Positions 1 to 7,098 are shown, numbered from the stretch's first letter. The stretch is 11,968 nucleotides of DNA from an uncultured Nocardiopsis sp. (GCA_937957845.1 CALGOD010000829.1:1-11968), one strand, 5' to 3'. Program-made: numbers and translations. Notes: generated from the letters alone by a model not told the origin.

Positions 1-1235
1 GCCGCCAGCACGATGCTGATGGCCCCCGCCACCAACAGGGGTGCGGTCAGCGCGACCCGGCGCCCCAGCTCCGGTTCGACAAGGGTGGCGATCACACCTG
101 CGAGCAGCATGCCCACCGGAGCCGTCCCCCAGCCGATCGTGCGGTAGGCGGACAGGACCCGGGAGAGCAAAGGGGCGGGGATGATGCGCTGGCGCAGTGA
201 GAGCGTGACCACGTTCCACCACACGGCGGCGAACCCGACCAGCAGCCAGAGCACCGCGAACAGCACCGCGCTGGGCGCCACGGCGACGGTGACATAGGCA
301 AGGCCCTGGACGGCCAAGGCCGCAGGCAGCGCGACACCGGGCGGGACGTGGGGGACCAGCCACGGCACCACCTGGGCGCCGATGACCATCCCGGCCGCGA
401 CCGCGGTGAGCAGCAACCCGTAACCGCGTGAGTCCAACCCGAGGACGTCCTGGGCGAAGAGCACCAGAATGGCGGCGTTCATAGCGGTCGCCATGTTGGA
501 CAGGCCCAAGAACACGGCCAGAGTACGCAGCAGGCGGTGTCGCCACAACCAGCCCACACCCTCGGCGAGCATCTGACCAGGAGAACCCAAAAGACCGCCC
601 TCGGCCGTCCGGGCGGGGTGGAAGTCCCCTCGCAGGCCCAACAGCACCAGGGCGGCGCAGCCCACGAGCAAGGCCTGGAATCCGAAGGCCCACACCATGG
701 ACAACGCCACGAGGAAACCGGCGACGGGGGTCCCCACGAAGCGGCTCGCGATCTCCTCCACGCTCCACAGGGTGCCGTTGGCGCGCTCCAGACGGCTGCG
801 AGGCACCACCATGGGCAGCAGGGCCTGAGCGGTGTTGTCGAAGAAGACCTCGCACACACCCACCAGGAGAGCCACTAGGAGCACCACCGGCAGGCTGGCC
901 ACCTCCAAAGCCACCAGGGCCGCCAGGGCGGCCAGGACCGCGGCTTTGCCGCCGGCGGCCATCGTCATCAGTCGGCGCCGATCGACACGGTCACCGACCA
1001 CGCCCGCCACCAAGGCGAGCAGGAGCCACGGCAGACGGGTGGCCATACCGACGGCGGCGACCGCCAAGGGATCGTCGGTGAGGGTGGAGGCGTACCAGGG
1101 CAGGGCGACCAAGGCGATGCCATCGCTGAGATTGCCCAGCGCACTGGCCGCCAGCAGCCTGCCGTAGTCGCGCCCCAGAGGTTCGCGAGCCTGCGCGGGG
1201 GGTGAGGTGGAGGAGTTCTCCGGCAGGGAGTCCAT
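1..1235 (-). CDS. MFS transporter, EntS/macrolide-exporter-like, C-terminus beyond window
   Basis: This is a membrane exporter of the major facilitator superfamily, probably proton-driven; the substrate is unknown. I translated 411 codons by hand and the frame is open to the window edge, so the last helix and tail are missing. Long hydrophobic segments alternate with short loops. The MFS motif A loop GDRVDRRR lies at about residues 81-88. A stretch FDNTAQALLP at about 132-141, followed by ERANG, resembles the MFS_3 (EntS-like) group. The first 20 residues are polar and Pro/Ser-rich, consistent with a cytosolic tail. I chose ATG at 1235, although its ribosome site is weak; an in-frame GTG at 1268 is an alternative. 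The gene follows the sugar operon on the same strand, but a likely terminator and about 250 bases separate them, so it is probably independent. Confidence 0.85.
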   Translation of the reverse strand, partial: MDSLPENSSTSPPAQAREPLGRDYGRLLAASALGNLSDGIALVALPWYASTLTDDPLAVAAVGMATRLPWLLLALVAGVVGDRVDRRRLMTMAAGGKAAVLAALAALVALEVASLPVVLLVALLVGVCEVFFDNTAQALLPMVVPRSRLERANGTLWSVEEIASRFVGTPVAGFLVALSMVWAFGFQALLVGCAALVLLGLRGDFHPARTAEGGLLGSPGQMLAEGVGWLWRHRLLRTLAVFLGLSNMATAMNAAILVLFAQDVLGLDSRGYGLLLTAVAAGMVIGAQVVPWLVPHVPPGVALPAALAVQGLAYVTVAVAPSAVLFAVLWLLVGFAAVWWNVVTLSLRQRIIPAPLLSRVLSAYRTIGWGTAPVGMLLAGVIATLVEPELGRRVALTAPLLVAGAISIVLA

Positions 1236-1241
1236 GCAGAT

Positions 1242-1268
1242 GTGATCCGTTCCGGGGGGTGCGATCAC
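1242..1268 (-). promoter_or_regulatory. Inverted repeat in the leader of the MFS gene
   Basis: GTGATC at 1242-1247 and GATCAC at 1263-1268 form a 6-bp inverted repeat around 15 bases that hold the only G-rich stretch (GGAACGG on the minus strand) before the ATG at 1235. It could be an operator or a small hairpin affecting translation, or it could be chance. The right arm overlaps the alternative GTG start at 1268. Confidence 0.2.
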
Positions 1269-1428
1269 CTTGCGCAGCGGGGGCGTGCCGCCGAGCCTTC
1301 CTAAGACAAGGAAACGCTGAGTCACGCCACTTCGCACGCCAAGCCGCATCGCGTTCCGCGAGATCCATCCGCGGCCACGACACACCCCGAGCCCACACGC
1401 ACTGGTGGAGCGCCCGGGAACGCGTCCA

Positions 1429-1468
1429 CGCGGGCCGGGACACCCTGCCAAAGGTGCCCTGGCCCGCG
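1429..1468 (-). terminator. Imperfect hairpin after the sugar-acid operon
   Basis: About 20 bases past the stop codon of the dehydratase gene, CGCGGGCC (1429-1436) pairs with GGCCCGCG (1461-1468). GGG/CCC and CACC/GGTG continue the stem, with one single-base bulge on each arm and an 8-base loop. That gives 15 pairs in all. No U tract follows, which is usual for factor-independent or hairpin-assisted terminators of high-GC actinomycetes. The function is inferred from position and shape. Confidence 0.55.
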
Positions 1469-1487
1469 CCCGGCCGCGTACCCGGTG

Positions 1488-2576
1488 CTAGGGGGAGGCT
1501 TCCGCGACCGGGGTGAGCGTGTCGGCGAACACCAGGCCATGACCGGGCCCGGTGTCGGCACGCACCCGCCCCTGGGCGAACTCCACCCCGCTGGGGCGGG
1601 CCAACGCCCCCAACGCGGCGAAGGAGGCCCGATCGATGTCCTCGACCATGGCCACCCGGGGCAGACACAGCGCCAGCTGACCCGACAGCTCGGGCAACAG
1701 GTGCGGAGCCACCGGCACACCTCGGCGCGCCATCGACTCCGCGATCCGCAGGAACGGGGTGATGCCGCCCACCCGCACCACGTTGGGCTGGGCGACATCG
1801 CACACCCCCAACTCCACGGCCCGCTCGAACTCGGCGATCGTGCGCAGGTTCTCCCCGATCGCGAACGGCACCGAGGTGCGTTCACGAAGCCGAGCGTGCG
1901 CCTCCAGGTCCTCGGCCGGCAGCGGCTCCTCCACGAAATGCACGGAGAAGTCGCCCAACGCCTCCAACGCACGGGCCGCCCCCGGCACGTCCCAGCGCTG
2001 GTTGGCGTCCACCATCAGCACACGCCCCTCTCCCAGCACCCGCCGCACCGCCTCCACCCGCTCCACGTCGCGGGCGACCTCCGGCGAACCGACCTTGATC
2101 TTGGCCGCCTCATGCCCGGCCCCCACCCAACCCCGCACCTGCTCCACCAGGTCGGGCAGGGGATAGTCCAGGTTCACTCCGCTTCCGTAGGCCGGCGCCG
2201 CCTCCCGACGCCGCCCCACCAGATCCACCAGACTCATCCGTGCGGCTTGGGCGCTCAGGTCCCACAGGGCGATGTCCACCCCGGCCAGCGCCATCAGGGT
2301 GAGCCCGCTGGTGCCCGCCTCCCGCAGGTGCCAGCGCAGCTCGTCCCACAGGCACGGGTGGGCCCGTCGACCCACCACCGCCCCGGCGATGTCGTCGTTG
2401 ACCAGGGCGGTCACCGCCCCGGCCCCGATCAGCGGGGTCCAGGAGAACCCCGTACCGACCAGACCGGAATCGGTGACCACCCGCACCACCACCACGTCGT
2501 TACGGTCCACCCCGCCGTCCCAGGGCCGATGCAACGGCAACCTGAAGGCACGGGCGGCGACCTCGGTGACGCGCAC
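1488..2576 (-). CDS. Enolase-superfamily acid-sugar dehydratase (mandelate racemase/muconate lactonizing type)
   Basis: This cytosolic Mg-dependent enzyme abstracts the proton alpha to a carboxylate, most likely dehydrating an aldonic or aldaric acid to a 2-keto-3-deoxy acid. The 362 residues match the usual family length. The N-terminal capping domain (about 1-120) is followed by a barrel with KxK (K159, K161), metal ligands D190 (VDANQRW), E216 (VEEPL) and E242 (GENL), and H292 (PHLLPE). This pattern fits the mandelate racemase subgroup. The aspartate that normally partners the histidine appears to be Asn265 (QPNVVRVGG), which is unusual. The GTG start directly abuts the kdgD stop (TGA then GTG), so the two are translationally coupled. 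Because kdgD is next door, a glucarate or galactarate/talarate dehydratase role is inferred; the substrate cannot be read from the sequence. Confidence 0.85.
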   Translation of the reverse strand: MRVTEVAARAFRLPLHRPWDGGVDRNDVVVVRVVTDSGLVGTGFSWTPLIGAGAVTALVNDDIAGAVVGRRAHPCLWDELRWHLREAGTSGLTLMALAGVDIALWDLSAQAARMSLVDLVGRRREAAPAYGSGVNLDYPLPDLVEQVRGWVGAGHEAAKIKVGSPEVARDVERVEAVRRVLGEGRVLMVDANQRWDVPGAARALEALGDFSVHFVEEPLPAEDLEAHARLRERTSVPFAIGENLRTIAEFERAVELGVCDVAQPNVVRVGGITPFLRIAESMARRGVPVAPHLLPELSGQLALCLPRVAMVEDIDRASFAALGALARPSGVEFAQGRVRADTGPGHGLVFADTLTPVAEASP

Positions 2577-3482
2577 TCACTCCCCCTTGACCAGCGACAG
2601 CCCGGTCTCGATGAGCTCGGCCAGGTCCGCCTCGTCCTGGGGGGTGGGGTCCACCAGCGGTGCACGCACCCCGCCCACGTCCATCCCGCGCAACCGCGCC
2701 CCCGCCTTGACCAACGACACCGCATACCCCGGAACGCGATCACGCAGACGCACCAGGGGGTCGAAGAACTCGCGCATCAAGGTGTCGGCCAGCGCGTCCC
2801 CCGCATGGAAGGCGGTGTAGAAGGCGTTGGCGACCTCGGGCACGAAGGCGAAGGCCGCCGAGGAGTACAGCGGAACCCCCACTCCGCGGGAGGCCGCCAC
2901 AGTCAGCTCGGCGGTGGGCAGCCCGTTGAAGAAGGTGAACTCCTCACCGCGCACCCGGCGCACCGCCAACACGATCTGGTGCACCGACCCCAGGTCACCG
3001 ACACCGTCCTTGAACCCCACCACCGAGGGGATACGCGCCAGTTCCGCGGCGCTCTCGCCGGTGAAGACCATCGACCCGCGCTGGTAGACCACCACCGGGA
3101 TGTCCACGGCCGAGGCCACCGTGCGCACGTACTCCACCAGCCCCCGCTGCGGCGCCGCCACCAGGTAGGGGGGCAACAGCAGGATGCCGTCGGCCCCCGC
3201 CTGCTTGGCCGCGTGCGCCTGCTCGATGGCGGTGCCCACACTGCCGCCCGCACCGGCGACCACCGGCACACGACCCGCGGTGACCTCCACCGAACGCCGC
3301 ACCACGGCGGCGTGCTCGGCGGCCGACAACGCGTGGATCTCACCGGTGCCGCAGGCCGCGAACACCCCGCCCGCACCGTGCTCCACCCCCGAGGAGACGT
3401 GCTCGGCCAGCACGTCCTCGTTCACTCCGCCCGCGGAGTCGAAGGGGGTCAGCGGAAAGAACAGGATTCCGTCGAAGTTCAT
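2577..3482 (-). CDS. kdgD: 5-dehydro-4-deoxyglucarate dehydratase (DapA/NAL superfamily)
   Basis: KdgD dehydrates and decarboxylates 5-dehydro-4-deoxy-D-glucarate to 2,5-dioxopentanoate (2-oxoglutarate semialdehyde) in the cytosolic oxidative hexarate pathway. The protein is a single 301-residue TIM barrel, normal length for the family. It opens with FFPLTPFD, has CGTGE at 44-48 in place of the GTTGE loop of DapA, Tyr133 in VVYQRGSM, and the Schiff-base lysine K158 in VVGFKDGVGD. The YQR and GFKDGVGD segments are characteristic of KdgD rather than dihydrodipicolinate synthase. The ATG has an AGGA a few bases upstream. The gene follows a GC hairpin and directly abuts the acid-sugar dehydratase that would make its substrate. 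A broader 2-keto-3-deoxy-acid dehydratase or aldolase remains possible. Confidence 0.85.
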   Translation of the reverse strand: MNFDGILFFPLTPFDSAGGVNEDVLAEHVSSGVEHGAGGVFAACGTGEIHALSAAEHAAVVRRSVEVTAGRVPVVAGAGGSVGTAIEQAHAAKQAGADGILLLPPYLVAAPQRGLVEYVRTVASAVDIPVVVYQRGSMVFTGESAAELARIPSVVGFKDGVGDLGSVHQIVLAVRRVRGEEFTFFNGLPTAELTVAASRGVGVPLYSSAAFAFVPEVANAFYTAFHAGDALADTLMREFFDPLVRLRDRVPGYAVSLVKAGARLRGMDVGGVRAPLVDPTPQDEADLAELIETGLSLVKGE

Positions 3483-3508
3483 CTTTTCCTCGTATCTGCT
3501 TGCCGGAG

Positions 3509-3537
3509 CCCCGGGGGCGCCTGGGGCGCCCCCGGGG
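3509..3537 (-). promoter_or_regulatory. Perfect 13-bp hairpin inside the operon, between isomerase and kdgD
   Basis: CCCCGGGGGCGCC (3509-3521) and its exact complement (3525-3537) flank a 3-base loop in the only real gap of the five-gene operon. It starts 5 bases after the isomerase stop and ends about 26 bases before the kdgD start. It could act as a partial terminator, an mRNA-stabilising stem or a processing site that sets different levels of the upstream and downstream genes. The structure is seen; the role is inferred. Confidence 0.6.
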
Positions 3538-3542
3538 AGTGT

Positions 3543-4460
3543 TCACAGGACGTGTTGGACGTGGCGGCGGGCCACGGTGGCGATCACGTCGTCACCGTCA
3601 CAGGACCAGATCCGCTCGTTGAAGATCTCCACCTCGATGTCGCCGTCGTAACCGGCCGCGTCCACCGCGCGGCGCAGACCGCGCACATCGGCATGGCCGT
3701 CACCGACCATCCCCCGCCCCAGCAGGGCGTCGGCGGGAAGGGGCAGCTCCCAGTCACAGGCCTGGAAGGAGGCGATGCGCCCGCCCTTTCCCGCACGGGC
3801 GATCTGCTCCCACACCTGCGGGTCCCACCACACGTGGTAGGCGTCCACCACCACACCGACGGTGGCGGCGTCGAAGCGCTCGGCCAGGTCCAAGGCCTGC
3901 CCCAGGGTGGACAGCACCGCCCGGTCGGCACAGAACATCGGGTGCAGGGGCTCCAAGGCGAGCCGCACGCCGCGTTCGGCGGCGTAGGGGACCAGACGCG
4001 CGATGGCGTCGGCCACGCGCTCACGGATCCCCACCAGGTCGCGTTCGCCCTCGGGCATACCGCCCACCACCATGACCAGGCAGGCGGCACCCAGTTCGGC
4101 GGCCTCGTCGATCGCGCGACGGTTGTCCTCCAAGGACGCCTCCTGCTCATGCCCGGTCAGGAACCCGCCGCGACAGTAGGAGGACACGCGCAGCCCCGTA
4201 CGTCGTAGCAGACGGGAGGCCTTGGCCAGCCCCATCTCGGCCACCGGCTCACGCCACACACCGATGGCCGGCAGTCCGGCGCGCAGACAACCGTCCACGG
4301 CCTGGGTCAGGTTCCAGTACTTGACGGTGGCCTGGTTGAGGGAGAGTCGGGACAACCGGGGGTCGCCCGGTCGGGGCGTGGGCAGGGCGGCGGGAAGCCC
4401 GGAGGGCACGTCCACGGCCGCCGGCCCGACCGACGCGGTGTCCGTCGGAGCCGTGCTCAC
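3543..4460 (-). CDS. Sugar phosphate isomerase/epimerase-like TIM-barrel protein
   Basis: This belongs to the xylose-isomerase-like (AP endonuclease 2) TIM-barrel fold, whose members isomerise or epimerise sugars and keto-sugars using a divalent metal. The protein has 305 residues, of which the first ~35 are Ala/Pro-rich and probably disordered. Likely metal ligands are E170 (LALEPLHP), D206 and H209 (VVDAYHVWWDP) and E278 (VEIFNE); GDGHAD at 253-258 is another conserved-looking patch. The start is the GTG at 4460, which overlaps the DUF993 stop as GTGA; GGGGTGGAG lies just upstream. The overlap places it firmly in the operon after the oxidoreductase and DUF993 genes. The substrate is unknown. 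A dehydratase of the same fold (IolE-like) is an alternative. Confidence 0.8.
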   Translation of the reverse strand: MSTAPTDTASVGPAAVDVPSGLPAALPTPRPGDPRLSRLSLNQATVKYWNLTQAVDGCLRAGLPAIGVWREPVAEMGLAKASRLLRRTGLRVSSYCRGGFLTGHEQEASLEDNRRAIDEAAELGAACLVMVVGGMPEGERDLVGIRERVADAIARLVPYAAERGVRLALEPLHPMFCADRAVLSTLGQALDLAERFDAATVGVVVDAYHVWWDPQVWEQIARAGKGGRIASFQACDWELPLPADALLGRGMVGDGHADVRGLRRAVDAAGYDGDIEVEIFNERIWSCDGDDVIATVARRHVQHVL

Positions 4461-5617
4461 TGCTCCACCCCCGACACCTCAAGGAGCGCCCGCATACGCG
4501 CCGTCGCCAGGTCCGGGTCGCACAGCACTCCGGCGGTGTCGGCCAGGCGCAGCGCCCGAGCCAGGTGGGGCAGGTCGCGGGCACTGTGCAGCCCGCCCAC
4601 CATGTGGAACCCCTTCTGGTGGCCGTTGAGCCAGGCCAGGAAGGCGATACCGGTCTTGTAGTAGAAGGTGGGCGCGGCGAACAGGTGCCGGGCCAGGGGG
4701 ACGGTGGGATCCATCAACTCCCGGTAGCGGCCGGTGTCGCCCTGGTCCAGGGCGGCCAGCGCACGGGCCGCGACCGGGGCGATGGCCGCGAAGATCCCCA
4801 GCAGGGCGTGGGAGTGGCCGTCCTCGTCGCCCAGGATCAGGTCGGGGTAGTGGAAGTCGTCCCCGGTGTACAGGCGCACCCCTTCGGGGAGCAGCCGGCG
4901 CAGCCGCACCTCCAGGGAGGCGTCGAGCAGGGAGACCTTGATGCCCTCCACCTTCGCGGCGTGCTCGGCGATGAGCGCCGCCACCGGTTCGATCGCCTCG
5001 GCGGGGTCGGCGTGACCCCAGTAGCCGGCCAGGGCGGGGTCGAAGGCGGTGCCCAACCAGTGCAGGATGACCGGCCGGTCGGCCTGTTGAAGCAGACGTC
5101 CGTAGACCTTGGCGTAGTCGTCGGGGCCCGAGGCCAGGGCCGCCAGGGCCCGGGAGGCCATCAGGATGGGTGTGGCACCGGCCCCCTGGACGACGTCGAG
5201 CTGCTCACCATAGGCGGTGATAACGCTTTCCAGAGTGGCCTGCGAAGGGTCGAGCTGGTCGGTGCCCACCCCGCAGGCCAGGACCGCGCCGCGCGCGGCG
5301 GCCTCGGCCCCCGACCTGCGGATCAGCTCGGCGGTGGCCCGCCAGTCCAGACCCATACCGCGTTGGGCGGTGTCCATGGCGTCGGCCACGCCCAGACCCT
5401 GGTCCCACAGGTGGTGACGGAAGGCCAGGGTGGCCTCCCAGTCCAGGCGGGCCGGCGCCCCGGGGGCGTTGGGCGCCAAGGGGTCGGCCACCACGTGGGC
5501 CGCCGCGTAGACGGTACGCGAGCGGGCCGGGGGCAGCGGGGAGATGGCCACGGGGACGCCGCTCAGGGTGTAGGAAGCGGTCGTGCCGTCGGCCTCGGGG
5601 AGAAGGAGCGTGCTCAT
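4457..5617 (-). CDS. DUF993 family protein (dihydrodipicolinate-synthase-like TIM barrel)
   Basis: The 386-residue protein matches what I recognise as the DUF993 family, for which I know no established reaction. The middle and C-terminal parts resemble the DapA/NAL lyase barrel. GIK (K227) sits where the Schiff-base lysine is expected, and YTGDDFHYPDLILGDEDG (250-267) resembles the GDD/GAxG segment after it. The GTTGE loop and the catalytic YNxP tyrosine of DapA are not recognisable: the corresponding places read MDTAQRG (81-87) and ILHWLG (184-189). An aldolase or lyase that forms an imine through K227 is a reasonable inference. The ATG at 5617 overlaps the oxidoreductase stop as ATGA, and the gene's own TGA overlaps the isomerase GTG. 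Starting at an upstream codon would fuse into the oxidoreductase region and is unlikely. Confidence 0.8.
   Translation of the reverse strand: MSTLLLPEADGTTASYTLSGVPVAISPLPPARSRTVYAAAHVVADPLAPNAPGAPARLDWEATLAFRHHLWDQGLGVADAMDTAQRGMGLDWRATAELIRRSGAEAAARGAVLACGVGTDQLDPSQATLESVITAYGEQLDVVQGAGATPILMASRALAALASGPDDYAKVYGRLLQQADRPVILHWLGTAFDPALAGYWGHADPAEAIEPVAALIAEHAAKVEGIKVSLLDASLEVRLRRLLPEGVRLYTGDDFHYPDLILGDEDGHSHALLGIFAAIAPVAARALAALDQGDTGRYRELMDPTVPLARHLFAAPTFYYKTGIAFLAWLNGHQKGFHMVGGLHSARDLPHLARALRLADTAGVLCDPDLATARMRALLEVSGVEQ
5218..5232 (-). promoter_or_regulatory. Second LacI-type operator-like site, inside the DUF993 gene
   Basis: TGATAACGCTTTCCA matches the operator region before the operon (TGAAAGCGCTTTCCA, 6790-6804) at 13 of 15 positions, in the same orientation. 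It lies in codons for about residues 129-133 (LESVI). The valine there uses GTT, uncommon in this GC-rich gene, which may reflect a constraint on the DNA. It could be an auxiliary operator about 1.57 kb from the first, or chance. Confidence 0.35.
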
Positions 5618-6768
5618 GCGAGGGTGACCTCGTCCAGTTCGATCGTGCGTCCGGTACGCGCCGACCGCAGTCCGGCCTCGGCCATCTGCAGGCCGCGCGC
5701 CCCGGAGAGCAGGTCGTGCGGGAAGGGGGCGTCCACGACGACGTGGCGCAGGAAGTCCTCCCACTGGGCGCGGAAGCCGTTGGGGAAGTCGGTGTTGTCG
5801 GGCACCCGGTCCCATTGGTCGCGGTAGTGGGCGTCGTCCTCCAGGTCGGGGTTCCACACCGCCTTGGGCGTGACCGAGCGGTGTTGGACGCGGCAGGAGC
5901 GCAGACCCGCCACGGCGCTGCCGTGGGTGCCGTCGACCTGGAACTCCACCAGTTCGTCGCGGGCCACGCGCACGCTCCAGGAGGAGTTGATCTGGGCGAT
6001 GACGCCGTCCGGCAGCTCGAAGATGCCGTAGGCCGCGTCGTCGGCGGTGGCCTCGTAGGGACGGTCCTCCTCGTCCCAGCGGCGCGGGATGTGGGTGGCG
6101 ACCTTGGCGGTGACCGTCCGCACCGGGCCGAACAGGTGCTCCAGGATGTAGTGCCAGTGCGGGAACATGTCCAGCACCATGCCGCCGCCCTCCTCGGCGC
6201 GGTAGTTCCAGCTGGGACGTTGGGCGGGCTGCCAGTCGCCCTCGAAGACCCAGTAGCCGAACTCGCCGCGCACCGACAGGATCCGCCCGAAGAAGCCGCT
6301 GTCGATGAGCCTGCGCAGCTTGAGCAGCCCGGGCAGGAACAGCTTGTCCTGGACCACCCCGTTGCGCACGCCCGCGTCGCGGGCCAGTTTGGCCAACTCC
6401 AGGGCGGAGCTGAGGGTGCTCGCAGTGGGTTTTTCGACGTAGACGTGCTTGCCCGCGGCGATGGCGGCGCGTACAGCGGCCTCGCGGGCGTGCGTGATCT
6501 GGGAGTCGAAGTAGATCTTGGTGCTCTCCTCCGAGAGCACGGTGTCCAGGTCGGTGGACCAACGCTCGATCCCGTGACGTTCGGCGATCTCGCGCAGCTT
6601 GCGTTCGGAGCGCCCGACCAGGATGGGTTCGGGGATGATCCGGGAGCCGTCGGGCAGGCGGACGCCGCCCTCCTCGCGGATGGCCAGGATCGACCGGGTC
6701 AGGTGCTGCCGGTATCCCATGCGACCGGTGACGCCGTTCATGGCCACACCCAGCACATGATCACCCAT
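5614..6768 (-). CDS. Gfo/Idh/MocA family NAD(P)-dependent oxidoreductase
   Basis: This is a cytosolic sugar or cyclitol dehydrogenase of the glucose-fructose oxidoreductase/inositol dehydrogenase family. The 384 residues contain an N-terminal Rossmann fold with a glycine-rich loop (NGVTGRMG, 11-18). The family EKP motif is at 112-114 with catalytic K113. The C-terminal substrate domain carries D200 and H204 (LDMFPHW), which with K113 form the expected Lys-Asp-His catalytic set. The ATG at 6768 is preceded by GGAAAGGGG at a workable distance. It is the first gene of the five-gene operon and its stop overlaps the next start. A LacI-type palindrome lies about 22 bases before the start codon, so repression by a LacI-family regulator outside the window is likely. 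The substrate is not evident. Confidence 0.9.
   Translation of the reverse strand: MGDHVLGVAMNGVTGRMGYRQHLTRSILAIREEGGVRLPDGSRIIPEPILVGRSERKLREIAERHGIERWSTDLDTVLSEESTKIYFDSQITHAREAAVRAAIAAGKHVYVEKPTASTLSSALELAKLARDAGVRNGVVQDKLFLPGLLKLRRLIDSGFFGRILSVRGEFGYWVFEGDWQPAQRPSWNYRAEEGGGMVLDMFPHWHYILEHLFGPVRTVTAKVATHIPRRWDEEDRPYEATADDAAYGIFELPDGVIAQINSSWSVRVARDELVEFQVDGTHGSAVAGLRSCRVQHRSVTPKAVWNPDLEDDAHYRDQWDRVPDNTDFPNGFRAQWEDFLRHVVVDAPFPHDLLSGARGLQMAEAGLRSARTGRTIELDEVTLA
5619..5632 (-). other. Small stem over the DUF993 ribosome site (coupling hairpin)
   Basis: On the minus strand CGAGG and CCTCG pair across a 4-base loop, ending one base before the DUF993 ATG. The stem holds the only GAGG-like ribosome site for that gene. 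Ribosomes finishing the oxidoreductase would open it, which would couple the two genes translationally. The stem is only 5 bp, so this is tentative. Confidence 0.25.
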
Positions 6769-6789
6769 AGGTTGTTACCCCTTTCCTTG

Positions 6790-6804
6790 TGAAAGCGCTT
6801 TCCA
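6790..6804 (-). promoter_or_regulatory. LacI-family-type operator before the sugar operon
   Basis: GAAAGCGCTTTC (6791-6802) is a perfect 12-bp palindrome with the central CG and A/T-rich shoulders typical of LacI/GalR-family operators. It sits between the oxidoreductase start and the non-coding region. A possible -35 (TTGCCG on the minus strand) lies upstream and would put the operator within the promoter spacer, but the matching -10 is poor. No regulator gene is in the window. The palindrome is seen; the regulator family is inferred from motif type. Confidence 0.7.
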
Positions 6805-7083
6805 GGGTACGGCAAACCCTCTCTTCGCACCAGAGGGACCCCCGACCAGCCACGACACCGACGTGTCCCCACCACGTCCACAGGCACCACGGGAAAGGAA
6901 GCGCCGCTGGCACCGACCCCGCCGCTCACGGACGCAGCGCCCCGCCCGCACGGCTCCGGCCCTCCGGAAACAGCGCGTCACGGCAATTTTTCGGAAAAGA
7001 CCTCCGCCTCACGAAGAAACGCCGACCACACCGCGAACACCGGCCACACCGCACACCCACGTCCTTGCGAGGGCGTTCGGTGA

Positions 7084-7098
7084 GCGTTCCTGGAACGC
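7084..7098. repeat. Perfect odd palindrome GCGTTCC-T-GGAACGC
   Basis: Two 7-base arms pair exactly around a single T. Extra arms nearby (GGCGTTC at 7072-7078 against GAACGCC at 7093-7099, and GAGCGT at 7083-7088 against ACGCTC at 7101-7106) allow alternative pairings. The shape suits a dimeric regulator's operator better than a hairpin, because the loop would be one base. It lies about 780 bases before the transporter start. Confidence 0.45.

Noticed and set aside
1298..1313. TTCCT/AGGAA inverted repeat before the MFS gene
   Set aside because: Only 5 bp arms around 6 bases in the middle of a short gap; too weak to call an operator.
1485..4208. A 907-codon open frame on the plus strand across the sugar-acid operon
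   Set aside because: It lies antisense to three well-supported genes, is rich in His/Gly/Pro/Arg/Gln and shows no domain; it is a by-product of high GC.
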